The notes under the pieces were generated by a model. The model was not told where the DNA came from. It worked only from the letters and a program-made list of their open reading frames with translations, and searched no databases. From Parietichytrium sp. I65-24A (Eukaryota > Sar > Bigyra > Thraustochytrida > Thraustochytriidae): a stretch of 64,000 nucleotides of DNA. Made by a program: the position numbers and the translations under genes. Each line of letters opens with the position of its first letter. The stretch's first letter is position 1. Location: NCBI GenBank assembly GCA_012862575.1, contig BLSF01000021.1:248001-312000 (forward strand), in the 5' to 3' direction. Below are positions 31,666 to 42,169 of the stretch, one piece after another.

Positions 31666-32101
31666 AGCGTTCAAATTTGTCTATGCCGATTCACATACCG
31701 TGTTTTTGTTTTGTTCTACCCCTCTTGTCACTCGAACAAATTGACCATTTTCTTTTTCAACATCCTTCCTGTCTTTCTTTCTTTCCACCCACGTCTCGCC
31801 ATTCACCGCATTTTGGCTGCATTGCAAAGTCACATCTCTCCTCTGTCCAAGACGCCCTCTCCTACCCTTCTCCATAGGCTACATATAAGCCCCGATGACT
31901 GGCTGGTGAACCCTTTTCTAACACACACACAACACACAGCCAACTGAACTTGGGAGTTACTGGCGAGTACTGACTCCGAGTACGCGGACCCTGGGCTGCG
32001 GACACGGTGTTCCCGGCAGAAAAGTGAGTGTATTCTTGGAACCGTGACTGCACGAGCCAAGCACGCCGGTCGTTGAAAGAGCAGGTTGGTTGTGGGATTA
32101 G
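31666..32101. other. Intergenic region, arginine kinase to DDX55
   Basis: 3' end of arginine kinase and promoter of the helicase. T/C-rich after the stop, with a short ACACAC run near 31921-31938. No gene seen. Confidence 0.5.
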
Positions 32102-33907
32102 ATGGCCGAGGAAGACCAAGTGGGCGCTGTGCTGCACAGCAGCCTGCTGAAAGTGGTGCGTGAGGACCTTGGATTCGAGGCGTGGACGCCAGTGCAACAA
32201 GCTGCGGTCCCGACGTTCTTGGCGCACTGTGATGTGGCCGTGGAAGCGTGCACGGGGTCGGGCAAGACGCTGGCGTACTTGTTGCCCACTTTCCAGATGA
32301 TTCTCAGGACTCTCAGGGAGGATGCGTTGGCTCAAGTTGGAGAGAAAGCGTCCGAGGCCAAGCTGCTCAAAGCAATGGCCAAAAACCGGCGGAGGCCCGC
32401 ACATTGGAGCGCCCTTATCGTGTCCCCTACGAGGGAACTGGCGCAGCAGATCTACAAGGTAGCGAAAATATTCGCAGACAAAGTGGGGCTGGGACTCATG
32501 CTATTAACTGGAGGGACGAGTGTACAGGAGGATATTGACAAACTTTCCTCTGAGCAGGTGGAAATCGTGATCGGAACGCCTGGTCGCGTGGATGACATTA
32601 TGGGTCGCGCACAAGACACGTTGAGCTACAAGCACTTTGAAGTGCTCGTGCTAGACGAAGCTGACGTTCTTCTCGACATGGGGTTCGAAAGGACAATTAC
32701 GAGTATTTTGTCTCGCCTTCCGAAGCAGCGCCGAACCGGCCTGTTCTCTGCCACTCAGACTAGGGAAGTCAAGGCTCTTATACGCGCCGGATTGCGCAAC
32801 CCTGCGGTCATCTCTGTTCAAGTGCAGCAGTCCGAAGATCAGGCAAGCTCACGAAAGACTCCTTCCACGCTCGACAACTTTTCACTTGTGTGCGAGGAGC
32901 ATGAGAAGCTGAGTAGGCTTTGCGCCTTTCTGGTGGCCAACAAGGAAAGCAAAATCATTGTCTTCTTTAGCACTTGCGCGAGTGTGGGATTCTTCGAAAA
33001 GTGCCTGGATATTCTCTTGAAGCAGCGCGACATCCCGATTCTTGGGCTTTATGGAAAGATGGTGCAAAAGAAGCGCACAAAGGTGTACGACTCGTACGTT
33101 GCATTACCTCGCGGAGTTTTGCTGTGCACAGATGTTGCTGCCAGAGGAATCGATATTCCGGACGTTGACTGGATCGTGCAGTTCGACCCTCCCCAAGACC
33201 CTAGTTTCTTTGTACATCGCGTCGGTCGCACAGCGCGCGCAGGCAGGAGTGGAAAGGCTCTTGTTTTCCTGCTGCCAAAGGAGACCGCTTATCTGAATTT
33301 GCTCGAGTCCCGCAAAGTGCCAATCGGCGAGTTTCCTGGCTCAGACGATCTGCAGAGTGATACGGTGTTTGCGGATGCGCTCAGCGTTGTTAAGGGAGCT
33401 GTCTACAAGGACAGAGACCTTCTCGAGCGCGGAACCAAGGCGTTTATCGCCTTCGTCCGTGCCTACAAGGAGCACAAGTGCCAGTTCATCTTTAGGCTCC
33501 AAGACCTCAACATGTCCAGTGTCGCATCTCTCTTTTGCTTGCTTCGTATTCCAAACTTGTCAGAGTTGCGCGAGACAAAGGGAATCTCTGGGTACACTGA
33601 GGAGTCACTGGAGACGGTAAACGCTATCCCGTTCAAAGACAAACATCGCGAAAAGCAACGTGCGGAGCGTTTTGAGTTGCTCAAGGAGAAACACAAAGTC
33701 GAGCGGGCTGCAAAGGCAGAGGAGAAAAAACAGAAGCTAAAACTCCAAAAGCAGCGCGCCGAGCAACCCAAGCGCCGGAAGCACTCGCGTCAGAAGGCTC
33801 TGTATCAGGAATGGGATGATCTTGCAAAGGAAGAGAGAATGTTCAAACGCTTTAAGAAAGGCAAGCTCTCCAAGGAGGAGTACGATTCGTTCCTGGAGGC
33901 CGTGTAA
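32102..33907 (+). CDS. DEAD-box RNA helicase, DDX55/Spb4 type
   Basis: 601 residues from an ATG. ATP-dependent RNA helicase of nucleolar 60S ribosome assembly. Helicase motifs in order: Q-motif region (GFEAWTPVQQAAVP, 24-37), motif I ACTGSGKT (49-56), Ia PTRELAQQ, Ib GTPGR (158-162), II DEAD (185-188), III SAT (216-218), V region TDVAARGIDIP and VI HRVGRTARAGR (372-382). The C-terminal part (about 430-520) has FIAFVRAYKEH and MSSVASLFCLLRIPNLSELR, the arrangement of the Spb4/DDX55 extension, then a Lys/Arg/Glu-rich tail suited to rRNA binding. Spb4 type is preferred over DDX18/Has1 because of this tail. No intron. Confidence 0.9.
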   Translation: MAEEDQVGAVLHSSLLKVVREDLGFEAWTPVQQAAVPTFLAHCDVAVEACTGSGKTLAYLLPTFQMILRTLREDALAQVGEKASEAKLLKAMAKNRRRPAHWSALIVSPTRELAQQIYKVAKIFADKVGLGLMLLTGGTSVQEDIDKLSSEQVEIVIGTPGRVDDIMGRAQDTLSYKHFEVLVLDEADVLLDMGFERTITSILSRLPKQRRTGLFSATQTREVKALIRAGLRNPAVISVQVQQSEDQASSRKTPSTLDNFSLVCEEHEKLSRLCAFLVANKESKIIVFFSTCASVGFFEKCLDILLKQRDIPILGLYGKMVQKKRTKVYDSYVALPRGVLLCTDVAARGIDIPDVDWIVQFDPPQDPSFFVHRVGRTARAGRSGKALVFLLPKETAYLNLLESRKVPIGEFPGSDDLQSDTVFADALSVVKGAVYKDRDLLERGTKAFIAFVRAYKEHKCQFIFRLQDLNMSSVASLFCLLRIPNLSELRETKGISGYTEESLETVNAIPFKDKHREKQRAERFELLKEKHKVERAAKAEEKKQKLKLQKQRAEQPKRRKHSRQKALYQEWDDLAKEERMFKRFKKGKLSKEEYDSFLEAV

Positions 33908-34597
33908 ATTTACTGTTAGTAATCTTCTTGTCAGTTTCGCCACGCAAGAGTTTAAATCAACCTTTTCCTCCCTTCTCCATCGCAGCAAATTCCAGCGCAT
34001 CCCAGCAATCGCTGCGCATCATGCGAGCACTTGACCCTTTTCAGTCATGATGCAAATTTTGCATCATGTATCATGTAGATTTGCACTTTTTCCAACGCTC
34101 CCCGGCAGTCCTACCATCTCGCCAAACCAGTTCTACACTGATTCCCAGCAGTCTATTCTCTAGCCAAGCACCCGCTAGCCCAGCTTAGCACCACGTGGAA
34201 GGTACGTAGGTTTCAGTCAGATTCGGTTAGGGCCACGGGTTGAGCTTGCGGCGGAGGCAAAGTGCCAACGTGTAAGGCTGGCAGAGCGTCCACCGAGGGC
34301 AGACGGCCGGGACTTGGCCGCGGGGGCAGTGGACAGTTGTAATGAGATGGATGTAGGTGGAGACGTAGATGGACGGTATACACACACTGCACACGTGATG
34401 TTTTCCACCCAGAGAGAGAGAAAGAAAGAAGCGAAAGCGTCGGGATAGATTGGCGAAGAGAGAAGCAGCGTGGAGAGAAGAAGAAGAGAAAGGAGACCGG
34501 AGGAAGTGGTAGAGATTGGGGAAAGTGGAGAGTTACAGAGTATAGACAGGCGTTGCGGATAGGGGAAACAGAGCCACGAATCAGAAGCCAAAATAAA
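33908..34597. other. Intergenic region, DDX55 to Sec61-beta
   Basis: About 690 bp. A 'gcatcatg' inverted word occurs at about 34045-34075. Purine-rich (GAGA/AAGA) from about 34410 to 34530, just upstream of Sec61-beta. No gene seen; the minus-strand frames are shadows of this purine run. Confidence 0.5.
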
Positions 34598-34918
34598 ATG
34601 TCGAAGGGATCAACCGCAGGAGCGACCTCCCAGAACGTGGGCAGCGGAGCGCCAACCCCTGGAGGAATGCGCAGCGCAGCAATGGGACGGCCTGCAGGAG
34701 CTAGCGGCCCAAGAAGGCGTCCGGCTGCAAAGGCTGCCGGAGGCAAGTCCGAGGGCGGGCAGCAGACAATGTCTCAGAGAGAGGCGCTGAGGTTTTACAC
34801 TGATGATGCGCCAGGACTCAAGATCGGGCCAACCATGGTGTTGATGCTTAGTTTGTTGTTCATTGGTTTCGTGGTGCTTTTGCATATCTATGGCAAGATG
34901 ACCCGCACCTCTTCGTAA
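34598..34918 (+). CDS. SEC61B: Sec61 translocon beta subunit
   Basis: 106 residues from the ATG at 34598 (the frame opens at an earlier TTG). Small tail-anchored ER protein of the Sec61 channel. Residues 1-58 are a Gly/Ala/Ser/Pro-rich cytosolic arm. Then the diagnostic [15 protein letters not shown] block (64-78) runs into the single membrane helix (about 77-98, ending LLHIYGK) with a short lumenal tail. Length matches the family (about 80-110). Strong call. Confidence 0.96.
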   Translation: MSKGSTAGATSQNVGSGAPTPGGMRSAAMGRPAGASGPRRRPAAKAAGGKSEGGQQTMSQREALRFYTDDAPGLKIGPTMVLMLSLLFIGFVVLLHIYGKMTRTSS

Positions 34919-35506
34919 AGAATGAAAAAAAGCACAGTATCATACGCTATTGACGGGCATCTTTTCAACAGAAGCAGCCAATCACTTTCGTTGACTATCT
35001 TCATCTCTTCGTAATCGGTGGCGGTTCGGGCGAGTGGATGCCTGCGCTAAATTTCTATGATATGGCCGTTTGGTTCTCCTTCCTTTTGGCAAGGGATGCA
35101 ATCTGTGCGCTTCAATCGCTTTTGAAGTCTGAGCGTTTGTGTGCGCTTCTCCTGCCTCAACTCGTCACTTTCTTAAAAACTCCTCACAGTAAACCCATTT
35201 TTTTCTCCAAAGGGAATACAACTTTTGGCCTTTTCCACTTGTCCTCTTTTCGTCGCCTCTGCCGGACGCATCATCTCTTCGATCCATCATTTCCGTTTTG
35301 ACTTACTAGGTCTTGAGGCAGCAGCTCTCTCTATCTATCCATCCATCCATCACTTTGTCAAAGTAGCGCTCGACGTTCGCGAGGCTGCAGAAAAAACACA
35401 AAATGAATAAATAAATCTCCTTTTTTTTGGAACTTGCCAATGTCTATGCAAGGTCTGTGAGTGATAGTAATAATTGGTAGCAAAAAAAAAGGTTATCAAA
35501 CAGAGC
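34919..35506. other. Intergenic region, Sec61-beta to tRNA-Pro
   Basis: AT-rich, with ATCC repeats at about 35334-35350, T-runs and an A-run at 35482-35490. No protein gene seen. Confidence 0.5.
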
Positions 35507-35511
35507 AAAAA
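35507..35511 (-). terminator. Pol III terminator of tRNA-Pro
   Basis: Five A on the plus strand (T5 in the tRNA sense) start a few bases after the tRNA 3' end. A longer T9 back-up lies at 35490-35482. Confidence 0.8.
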
Positions 35512-35514
35512 CGT

Positions 35515-35586
35515 GGGCCACTTCGGGAATCGAACCCGAAACCTCTCCGACCCGAACGGAGAATCATACCACTAGACCAAGTGGCC
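35515..35586 (-). tRNA. tRNA-Pro, anticodon CGG
   Basis: Read from 35586 downwards the sequence folds as a full cloverleaf. Acceptor GGCCACT pairs with AGTGGCC, a D-arm with GGTCTAGTGGTA (A box), the anticodon stem CTCCG pairs with CGGAG around loop TTCGGGT (anticodon CGG), and the T-arm contains GGTTCGATTCC (B box). There is no intron and no encoded CCA, as expected for a nuclear gene. Upstream of it lies AT-rich sequence; no other RNA genes are nearby. Confidence 0.97.
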
Positions 35587-36106
35587 GCACTACCAACTGG
35601 ATGCTAGACCAGCACTTTTTCTTGAACAAAACCCTTGCTCGAAAAGCACTTCACGGAAGCCATGTCGCACCTTTGCTACAGCGTATACGCGGAGATCTTC
35701 ACATCCCTGCCGTGCCTAATCGTGCGCAAAGCGCTGGCAAGTTTGGGCGGCAAAAACTGAGCCTAACACTAAGACCAGGGTTAAACAGTATCTTTTCGTC
35801 GAACAGTGTGCAGAAATATCTTCAGCACCTTGTTGTGAAAATTGCTTTGGAAAGTGCACGACGACGTATTGCTGGATTCTGGATTCTATTTCGATAGCAC
35901 GAATTGAAACAGGAGATTGATTAATCAAAAAAAGGTTGTGCAAAGTACACTTCTTGCCGACTGAACGACAGGAGATGCTGTTTTGAAGATACAGTATGTA
36001 CACGACTCCTTCCAATTTAAAAAGTTGGCGGCGGAGCCAAGGCGTGAACTTGGTCGAGACAACACAAGGAGTCCTCTACGCTTGCGCGCGAGTTCAAGTT
36101 GACCTC
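35587..36106. other. Intergenic region, tRNA-Pro to ankyrin gene
   Basis: About 520 bp holding the tRNA upstream flank and the 3' flank of the ankyrin gene. No gene-like frame. Confidence 0.5.
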
Positions 36107-37402
36107 CTATGACAGTTTCGTTTCCCAAAGGCTGGCCAGAAATCTAGCGCGATGGTCTTGGTCGTGATGAGGTGCCATAAACGGGTCACATGCGAAAAGC
36201 GCAATGTTTACAACGACCTCGACTGGGAGCCCAAAGGTCATGTTGAGACCGGCGCACAGCTGATACGCAAACCGACATGACTGGACAGCCTTCTTCAGGT
36301 TGTCTTCGTGCATCTCTTTCAGGGTTGGGGGAACCGCTGCAAAGTTCGGAAAAAACTTTTGAACGGAACGATATCGGACGAGGGTCCGCAGGACTTGGCG
36401 TGCGCGGTGTTTCTTCAGCGTGTCAGAGTTAGAGTTCGCGTGCTGGAGAGCAAGCCTCAAAGCCAAATTATTGCTCGCAGCGGGGTTCACCCTTGCATCG
36501 TAAAGGAGCATATACACGCACATATAATTGCCTCCCTTCGCAGCCGCTTGAATTGCAGAATTATCATCTCTGGACGGGTCAACAGGAGTAGAACGGAGAA
36601 GAGTTTGGACTACTCTCGGATTGCCAATGTTCACGGCTATCAGAAGAATTTCGAAAAGGCACTCCTGGTCGAGCCCTGTGCAGAGCAGTTCAACGCAATC
36701 GATGTGTCCACCCTTAATTGCAAGACGTATGGCCTCGATCCTGCAACCCCGATCCAGTTCCTGCTCAGAATCCACGACTAGCTTGACCGCTTCATTATGT
36801 CCGTTTTGTGCTGCCCATCGCAGGGCGGCAAAGTCCATCGAATCAATTTTTGCGCCACGCTCTAACAGCACTGCCATGATATTTGTATTTCCGTGCTCTG
36901 CCGCCCACGCGAAAGCGCTGCTTTTCGCTTCCACCACGTCCACGCGAGCGTCTTCCAATAGAAGCAAAAGTACTGCGTAATGTCCCATCCTCGCTGCGCC
37001 TTGCAGGGCCATGTTATTAAGCGCGGAAGGGTTCACACGTTCGTCTTTCATGAGAAGCTCCACAAGATCTGCCACCCCGCTTGCCGCAGCCACACGAAGG
37101 CACTCGTCATCAGAATAGGTCGGGTCCACTCTTGCGTCAGCAAGCAGCACGGCGGCAGTTTCTACATGCCCATTCCCCACGGCCCAGCGCAAAGCAATGT
37201 TCTCGCTCGCACTGGGGTCGACGAACCCCCCGCGAATGAGATACTCGGCCACATCAGCCTCGCCCAGCGCGGCGCTCTTCCTGAAGCTTCCCTCCACGTC
37301 CTCCCAGTCCACTCGCGATTCCATCTCCTCGTCATCGCCGACCCGTGGGGCACTCGGCCCAAGCCCTCCTGACCGCGTCAGATCCGAGTCGGCCTCCAGC
37401 AT
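36107..37402 (-). CDS. Ankyrin-repeat protein
   Basis: 431 residues from an ATG at 37402. About eight to nine ankyrin-like repeats of ~33 residues span 35-330, with the pattern N-x-A-L-R-x-A-x-x-x-G-H-x-x-x-V-x-x-L-L followed by DARVDP/DERVNP turns (for example NIALRWAVGNGHVETAAVLL). The last ~90 residues are a separate helical module with several Cys, ending in the FLASLWETKLS tail. This resembles large stramenopile and protist families of ankyrin proteins whose partners are mostly unknown. No enzymatic domain. Likely a cytosolic protein-binding scaffold; the partner cannot be inferred from its neighbours. Confidence 0.88.
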   Translation of the reverse strand: MLEADSDLTRSGGLGPSAPRVGDDEEMESRVDWEDVEGSFRKSAALGEADVAEYLIRGGFVDPSASENIALRWAVGNGHVETAAVLLADARVDPTYSDDECLRVAAASGVADLVELLMKDERVNPSALNNMALQGAARMGHYAVLLLLLEDARVDVVEAKSSAFAWAAEHGNTNIMAVLLERGAKIDSMDFAALRWAAQNGHNEAVKLVVDSEQELDRGCRIEAIRLAIKGGHIDCVELLCTGLDQECLFEILLIAVNIGNPRVVQTLLRSTPVDPSRDDNSAIQAAAKGGNYMCVYMLLYDARVNPAASNNLALRLALQHANSNSDTLKKHRARQVLRTLVRYRSVQKFFPNFAAVPPTLKEMHEDNLKKAVQSCRFAYQLCAGLNMTFGLPVEVVVNIALFACDPFMAPHHDQDHRARFLASLWETKLS

Positions 37403-38405
37403 ACCTGCTCTCCTTCAAGTTTTCAAGTTTTCAAGTTTCGCGAGCTCCCAACGTGCCGAAACGATGCCCTCGCACTCGCACTTGTCGAGTGCCTTCCTGC
37501 ACCTCTTCTGAGATCCTTCGAACTTGCCGCTCTTTGGCTCTCTTGCTCTCTTGCTCTGTAGCTGTGTTGTGTGTTGCTCTCTCTCTTACTTGGCAGGTTG
37601 CTGGAATTTGGCAGGTTTGCAAGAAAGTGAGTTCGAGTTTTCCAAATTCTCAGGCGAGCGAGTTAGGTGGTAACTAACTTCCTGTTAGTACCTGGCAGCG
37701 TTTGGGTGGGAGTTTTTGGAGAGGGAGTGCTACAAGCATACACGCAGGAGTTACAAGTGGGAATGGATGCACAGGCTGCTACCGCCGCGAGTAGGACGAG
37801 GTCAGGTCGTCAGGTCGTGGTGCGCATTGTTAGTTTGCGAACCTCATGCGATGGAAAAGGGCTTTTGGACGCTTTTGGAGATGAGTTCTGTTTATGGGGC
37901 AATGTTGATTGTGGAAAGTGTAAACTCAAACGGTGTGTTGTTATACTTGACTATAAAAGAAAAGTAGCCAGGGGACTCGAGAGTCAAATCACTGCATTCA
38001 TTCTGTTAATTCTGCGTCGAAGATTGGGGGTATGCTTCGTGTGAAGTCGAGCGGAAACACCGTCGCTCCCTATCCTTCGTGTTTGTTTGTCTGGCGAATG
38101 TAAAAGGTCAGGCTCAGGGAGACGGCTGTTGATTGATTTTAAGAATGATCGATACACTTGGTCCTCGTCCAGAGAAGCGTGAAGCTCAGTGGCCAGACAT
38201 CTGATTACCTGTAGAACTACAGCATTGGAAGACAATGCCCCTCGTTTGAGAATTTGAGTGTTGCCCTGGTCTTTCCTGACAAGTTCAGGGCGGAGAGAAT
38301 GGCCCTCAATCGCGTCACGGCACGTGTCGGTCCGTAAATGAGACGCTCGTCACAGCTGCCCATGGTGAATAGCAAGAGAAAAATGTGTCAGGTGCAAATT
38401 ATAAT
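37403..38405. other. Intergenic region, ankyrin gene to ABHD gene
   Basis: About 1 kb. Contains 'caagttttcaagttttcaag' direct repeats just upstream of the ankyrin start (about 37415-37437). A 125-codon forward frame opens at a GTG (37667) but has no recognisable features and is not called. Confidence 0.5.
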
Positions 38406-39458
38406 TCAGGCGACAATGTGCTTGTGGAAGGGACCAGGGTTGTCCATGTACAAGTGATGGCCCGCTTGTGGTATGATGTGGACAGATGCGTCAGTACCCT
38501 TCTCGCTGCGTAGGCGGCGCATGGCCTCGACTGCGCTCGACTCGTTGGGCCGCATCCAGTCATGATCACCATACAAAACCTTCACCTTCTCGACACTCAG
38601 ATCGTGAATGACATCGGTCAGTGGCAAACGCGCAAAGACTCCTAAAGACGCTGGCGAACGAACCGGCATTAACAAAGAGTTCATTGCAAACTCGCCTGAA
38701 GCCTGAGCCACCGTAATGTGGTATAGATATTCTGCGAGAAAGCCTGCATCCAGTTCAGAGAGATGTGGAATTCGCATAGCCAAAGCGCGTTTTATTGTTT
38801 TCATGCCTCTATTGTACCCCATGAAGCGGACAAGCTGCTGAGGCGTAACGTTCGCGCTCCATAGTGCATCAATCAAGAGGAGGCCCGCCGGAAGCTGCAT
38901 TCTTTTTAAAGCATCCGCCGGCTTTGCAGGGAACCCAACTGGAGAAGCCAAAATGAGCTTCTTGACTCGCTTTGGGTATTTAAGCGCGTAGAGAGCAGAG
39001 AGATAACCTCCAAGGCTGTGTCCAACGAGAGTGATGTTCTCCAATTCATTTTGCTCGCACCATTGCTCAAGAGGGTCAATAAAAAAGTCAACGGCTTGAG
39101 ATGGCGAAAACTTGGAGTTGCACTGAGGAATAAAGCCCAGGCGCGGCGATTCGCGGCATCCTGGGCGATCAGAGCCGCCCATTCCAAGCCAGTCAAACAT
39201 GAGCAACCTCTTGGTGTTTTGGTGGTCCAAGAGCGGGTCTACATTTTTAAAGAAGAATGCGAGCCCTGAGCCAAACCCGTGGGCAAGCACCACCGTCTCA
39301 CCGTTGTCGCGCACTGCTCCAGAGTCCACAGAATTGAGAACGGCGGTCGAGGGTTTCAGCGGGAACCTAACCAGTGAGTCCAGCAACCTCGTCTGTGTCT
39401 CCAGCAGCACCTCCCTGCTGCTCTTCGTCCAGGCGCCGCGCAACATAGCCACAACCAT
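38406..39458 (-). CDS. Alpha/beta hydrolase, ABHD4/ABHD5 (CGI-58) type
   Basis: 350 residues from the first in-frame ATG (39458); the frame opens nine codons earlier at a GTG. Features of the CGI-58 family: VVLAHGFGSGLAFFFKN (oxyanion region), LLMFDWLGMGGSDRP, nucleophile elbow VGHSLGGYLSALYALKYP (Ser148), an Asp in LYGDHDWM, and the C-terminal GHHLYMDNP with the H-x4-D motif (His334, Asp339) seen in ABHD4/5. The nucleophile is Ser, as in ABHD4 and plant CGI-58, while animal ABHD5 has Asn. It may therefore act as a lysophospholipase/N-acyl phospholipid hydrolase or acyltransferase in lipid-droplet metabolism. The exact substrate is unknown. No intron. Confidence 0.88.
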   Translation of the reverse strand: MVVAMLRGAWTKSSREVLLETQTRLLDSLVRFPLKPSTAVLNSVDSGAVRDNGETVVLAHGFGSGLAFFFKNVDPLLDHQNTKRLLMFDWLGMGGSDRPGCRESPRLGFIPQCNSKFSPSQAVDFFIDPLEQWCEQNELENITLVGHSLGGYLSALYALKYPKRVKKLILASPVGFPAKPADALKRMQLPAGLLLIDALWSANVTPQQLVRFMGYNRGMKTIKRALAMRIPHLSELDAGFLAEYLYHITVAQASGEFAMNSLLMPVRSPASLGVFARLPLTDVIHDLSVEKVKVLYGDHDWMRPNESSAVEAMRRLRSEKGTDASVHIIPQAGHHLYMDNPGPFHKHIVA

Positions 39459-40521
39459 CTTCTGCCACCCCGCTCGTGAGATCACACGCCTCCCTCTGCC
39501 AAGGAATAAATTCTCAAACCCGCCAGACTCTCGAGACGGACCTCGATCTCAGCTCCCTCTCTCTCTCTCTCTGTCTATCTCTCTCCGCACACTTGCAAGT
39601 TTGCTGACCTCCCAACATCTCCCAACCTTCGAGGTCGCAAGCTAAGATTACCCGTAGCATGTTCTTTGTCTTATTCTCATCCCACTCATCCCACTCATCC
39701 CGCATTCCAGAAGCACACAACACACAGAAACAGGAAGAACAGGAAGCATGAGAGCATCGAAGCACGAGCTCTTCTTTGGTCTCTGTCTCTCATTTTCTCA
39801 TTGTTTCTCACTCTGTGCTCTCTACCTTCATTTGATCATTCAGATTATTCAGAACAATACAATGAACATGTCCAGTGATCTTGACTTGAACTGTACTGAG
39901 AACTGCACCGGTAAATTGATACCTCTACTTCGGCTGTCCAAGAAGATCAAGAAAAGAAACAGCTCTGAAGTTCACTTCAGAAAATCAGAATTAAGAAAAC
40001 TCAGTGATCTAGAATAATTTTAGAGTTTGAAAAATGTAGCGTTTGGGGTCCGAACTGTGAATCAAAAATCAATGTTTTTGGGATGGTTGAGCACGTAAGT
40101 TTACAAGCAACCTGAAAGACTATGAATCAAAAATCAATGTTTTTGGGATGGTTGAGCACGTAAGTTTACAAGCAACCTGAAAGACTATAAGCTCAATAAG
40201 TTACCGGTACCGGTATGTGAATCGGGGAAAACAAGGGACTCCACGAAATGGATTTATAGCTAAACAATAAGTCCCTTCTATCTCAGAAATCTCAAAGATC
40301 AAATCAAGATCAAGAATAAGATCGAGACGGAGACGTTGGATCGACGATCTTCAAGTTCCGAAGTTCAAGTTTCGAAAGTTTCGAAAGTTTCGAGTTGGCG
40401 TATGTTGGCGGTGGGGCAGAGCAGTTGGAGCACGAGGAGCTGCAGTGGCTTCGGATATCTATAGGCTGCAAGGGCGGGGGGCGAGTGGAGGAAAGAGTCA
40501 ATACTTTCATACTTTGTGGAG
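39459..40521. other. Divergent intergenic region with a 65-bp tandem duplication
   Basis: Promoters of the ABHD gene (-) and the alpha-galactosidase (+). Contains CT runs (about 39553-39585), ATCCC/CTCAT repeats (about 39675-39700) and a 65-bp duplication. 'gaaagtttcgaaagtttcg' repeats lie at 40370-40395. No gene seen. Confidence 0.5.
40058..40187 (+). repeat. Perfect 65-bp tandem duplication
   Basis: Copy 1 at 40058-40122 and copy 2 at 40123-40187 are identical by eye. Each carries 'ttttgggatggttgagcacg'. No coding function seen. Confidence 0.95.
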
Positions 40522-41894
40522 ATGCGTTTCGCGCTTGTGACCGGGTCGCTGAGCGCCGCATGGCTGGCCGTGACTTCACACGCCGCCGAGGATGGGATAG
40601 CGCGCAAGCCTCCCATGGGTTGGAGGTCCTGGTGAGTTTGTGGAGAGATTGATGCTTGGTACGCCATGAAACGCGGGATCGAAGAAGGGGAGAAAGGCTG
40701 ACCGTGTCTTGTTGCAGGAATCATTTTCAACGGCACATTACTCAGGATATCATGGAGAAAGTTGCGGAAGCGATGGTGCAGAACAGGAACGAGAAGGGCG
40801 AGCCCGTCAAATATGGCGGGCTTTCCTACTTTCATCTCGGTTACGACGACATCGGCCTTGACGACAATTATCAAGCATGCAATGCCGGAGAACAAGGGTC
40901 CTTCCACGACGCAAAGGGAAACCCACTCATGAATGTCACCACTTTTCCGGACATGAAAGGAATGGTGAAGAAGATTCACGATAAGGGCCTCAAAGCGGGA
41001 TGGTACCTGAATAACTGCATTTGCTCGGAAAGGAACGCGACTGTTTGGTCTGGGGACGACCATTATTTGGGGGATGTGAAAGCTCTTTACGATTTCAACT
41101 TTGACTCGGTCAAGTTGGACGGTTGCGGAGCATTTCTCGATCTCAACAAGTGGTACAGCCTCTTCTCCAAATTTGCGCCCAAGTCGAAGAACAAGGTGAT
41201 GATTGAGAATTGCCATTGGGGCGGAAATCTGCCGAATGCGACTTGGTGCCCTTATCACATGTTTCGCACCAGCGGCGACATCTCAGCATCGTGGCGATCC
41301 ATGTACGGCAATCTGCAGACCACCCGAAGGTTTCAGGGTACGACTCCACTTTCCCGGCCCGGGTGCTGGGCATATCCGGACATGTGCGAAGTCGGCAAAC
41401 TCGCAACTTTTGAAGAGGATAGAGCTCACTTTGGCGCGTGGGTCATCACGAGCTCGCCGCTGATTCTTGGCCACGATATGACAGATGAGGAAGTGAACAA
41501 GCGGGTCTGGCCAATTGTTTCCAACGAAAGAGCCATCCACATTAACCAGCTTTGGGCGGGCCACCCAGGCCGCTTGGTTCAAGAAATCAAAGGCGCAGGG
41601 GGGCGCTCCTTGCAAGTGTGGACCAAACCGCTCCCGGGGGGATCTTTCGCGGTGTTCATCATCAATGACAACGAGAAATACGAAAACAGTGATGGAGACC
41701 AAGTTGAGCTGAGCCTAGACACGATTGGGGGAGAAAAGGACAAAATATATTTTGGGTTAGACGTCTGGGAGCCAAAAACAAAAGTCACGAATGGCAAAGA
41801 GCTCACTGTCACCATTCAAGGACATGATAGTATCTTGTATCGCTACTATCCTGAGATGCGCGAAGAGGTCGAAATATCAAACTCTCTCGAGTAA
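40522..41894 (+). CDS. Secreted GH27 alpha-galactosidase, two exons
   Basis: Joined from 40522-40631 and 40718-41894 (428 residues). Removal of an 86-bp GT-AG intron restores the family hallmark KPPMGWRSW|NHF exactly across the junction. It cleaves terminal alpha-galactosyl (or alpha-N-acetylgalactosaminyl) residues. Residues 1-21 are a signal peptide (MRFALVTGSLSAAWLAV then TSHA), so the enzyme is secreted or lysosomal. The TIM barrel has GYDDIGLDDNYQAC, the nucleophile in VKLDGCG (Asp171), NCHWGG and the acid/base in RTSGDISASW (Asp224). A C-terminal beta domain starts near GRSLQVWTKPLPGG. Both catalytic Asp are present. The first tryptophan motif reads WRSW rather than the usual WNSW. Two or more N-glycosylation sites (NVT, NAT) fit a secretory protein. 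Confidence 0.94.
40632..40717 (+). other. 86-bp spliceosomal intron (phase 2) in the alpha-galactosidase gene
   Basis: Begins GTGAGT and ends TTGTTGCAG. Exon 1 ends after two bases of a Trp codon; joining gives TG|G. A stop codon (TGA at 40633) would follow directly if it were not removed. It is the only intron I can resolve in the window. Confidence 0.93.
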
Positions 41895-42169
41895 GACTCT
41901 TCTACCACCCGAGTTCTGAAGAGACCCAAACCCGGCTCATTGCGATGCTACTTCAAATGGCGTGGTCACGATTGTCAATATCAACATACTTTATCTATAT
42001 ATATTTCTTTTTAATGAGAGGAGTGGTCAAATACAATGTCAACAATCTTACGCCCCAGGCATCCATCCCACCAAAGGCAAAAGTCAATAGCAAGTAGACG
42101 TATTGCTTGAGAGCGCGAGCTTTCCAATTTCATATGTCATGGCGCCACGAGCATGTATCGCGCTGTATG

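Noticed and set aside
37667-38044. 125-codon forward frame between the ankyrin and ABHD genes
   Set aside because: Starts at GTG, no domain; internal ATG would leave a short unstructured peptide.
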